Shown piece by piece: positions 7,615 through 8,031 of a stretch of 8,031 nucleotides of DNA. Source of the stretch: Bacillota bacterium. Lineage in GTDB: Bacteria > Bacillota > Bacilli > Bacillales_B > DSM-18226. Under the pieces are notes generated by a model. The model did not search any database and was not told the DNA's origin. It saw nothing but the letters and a program-made list of their open reading frames with translations. The position numbers and the translations under genes were made by a program. The stretch lies in contig JAUZQA010000172.1 of assembly GCA_030705665.1 (NCBI GenBank), positions 1 through 8,031 on the forward strand. The letters are read 5' to 3'. Every line of letters begins with the position of its first letter. Positions within the stretch are counted from its first letter, which is position 1.

Positions 7615-8031
7615 ATGTTGATTCTTTGTTCACCAAATTGATCAGTGATTTCAGGGCCGAGCTCCCGTGAACGGATTTTGGTTTTATACGATCGGTTTTT
7701 AAACAGCGAAGAAATCTCCCTAGCAAGAGTTGCCTATAAGTTTTACTTGATGTCTATTTGGGTGCAGAACGTTTGTACATTCCACGTCTTTCCATTCATT
7801 GCTTAACGGAAGAACAGGCTGCTCGTTGACAGGGTAAACAGAAGAGGGTTCAAAAGAAAAAGGGTAAAGCTCTGACCAGCCTTACCCTCCAAAAACAAGC
7901 ATTTAACTATTTGTTTACCAATATACCACAAGAGGAAATTAGTCCGCATGATTTTTACCAACTGTATTCATTTCGCTGGCAGATTGAGATTTTATTTAAA
8001 ACATGGAAGTCACACTTTCAGCTGGACAAAG
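7615..8031 (+). pseudogene. IS4-family transposase, degenerate and internally deleted (runs off the right edge)
   Basis: From 7749 to the edge the frame reads DVYLGAERLYIPRL, LTEEQAAR-stop-QGKQKRVQKKKG, FTNIPQEEISPHDFYQLY and FRWQIEILFKTWKSHF. This contains the Y-x2-R-x3-E-x6-K signature of IS4-family DDE transposases, including the catalytic Glu. A TGA at 7827-7829 replaces an expected Arg codon. In the same frame upstream, LFTKLISDFRAELP, a TGA at 7668-7670, TDFGFIRSVFKQRRNLPSKS and a TAA at 7737-7739 resemble the N-terminal end of this transposase type. An ATG at 7615 with GAGGAG 7 bases before it fits the gene start if one base was lost soon after. Such proteins are usually 400 residues or more, so some 250 codons or more between the two parts are missing. 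The N-terminal assignment is inference; the C-terminal identity is firm. It cannot make an active transposase. Confidence 0.85.

Larger units (their letters stand above)
7566..8031 (+). mobile_element. Remnant of an IS4-family insertion sequence (left end unresolved, right end outside the window)
   Basis: The decayed transposase and its apparent control signals define this element. I could not identify an inverted repeat or target duplication. The left boundary must fall between the surviving coding sequence of the broken minus-strand gene (about 7545-7570) and the transposase ribosome site at 7602. Its insertion may have removed the 5' end of that gene. Confidence 0.6.

Noticed and set aside
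7573..7736. Minus-strand open frame containing KIRSRELGPEITDQFGEQRIN
   Set aside because: It looks protein-like, but it lies opposite the transposase start region with its ribosome site and has no start codon or link to a recognised gene, so I treat it as an antisense shadow. If the plus-strand N-terminal assignment fails, this frame should be reconsidered as an upstream part of the broken minus-strand gene.
7642..7803. Plus-strand frame with RERILVLYDRFLNSEEISLARVAYKFYL before the transposase C-terminus
   Set aside because: A one-base change near 7748 would join it to DVYLGAE, so it is an alternative reading of the middle of the transposase. The other frame matches the N-terminal pattern of the family better and is continuous with the C-terminal part, so I preferred that one.

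Overview
The window is dominated by a glycogen metabolism operon on the minus strand. Reading in the direction of transcription (right to left) the order is glgB, glgC, glgD, glgA, glgP. This order, the separate GlgC and GlgD pyrophosphorylase subunits, the strong AGGAGG-like ribosome binding sites and the moderate-to-low GC content point to a Bacillaceae member (Bacillus or a close relative). I cannot name the species.

Layout. Positions 1-1560 hold the first 520 codons of glgP, whose C-terminal part lies outside the window. Positions 1535-3004 are glgA, 3001-4029 glgD, 4050-5195 glgC and 5113-7071 glgB. The genes overlap or nearly touch (glgB/glgC 83 bp, glgD/glgA 4 bp, glgA/glgP 26 bp, glgC/glgD about 20 bp apart), so one transcript with translational coupling is likely. 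Positions 7072-7318 form an AT-rich leader and promoter region with no clear promoter, short repeated AATTCGA motifs and a ribosome-binding-site-plus-minigene.

Upstream of the operon is decayed DNA. At 7319-7543 (perhaps to about 7568) a minus-strand gene of unknown family survives as a C-terminal fragment without a usable start codon and with a probable one-base deletion. From about 7566 to the right edge lies a degenerate IS4-family insertion sequence on the plus strand. Its transposase gene has stops, frameshifts and apparently a large internal deletion, but the C-terminal Y-R-E-K signature is preserved.

How the genes work together: GlgC with GlgD makes ADP-glucose from glucose-1-phosphate and ATP. 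GlgA adds the glucose to alpha-1,4 chains, GlgB introduces alpha-1,6 branches, and GlgP releases glucose-1-phosphate again. The glg operon itself is well known. I did not find a new system here. The points worth a second look are start-site choices, the long glgB/glgC overlap and the broken upstream region.
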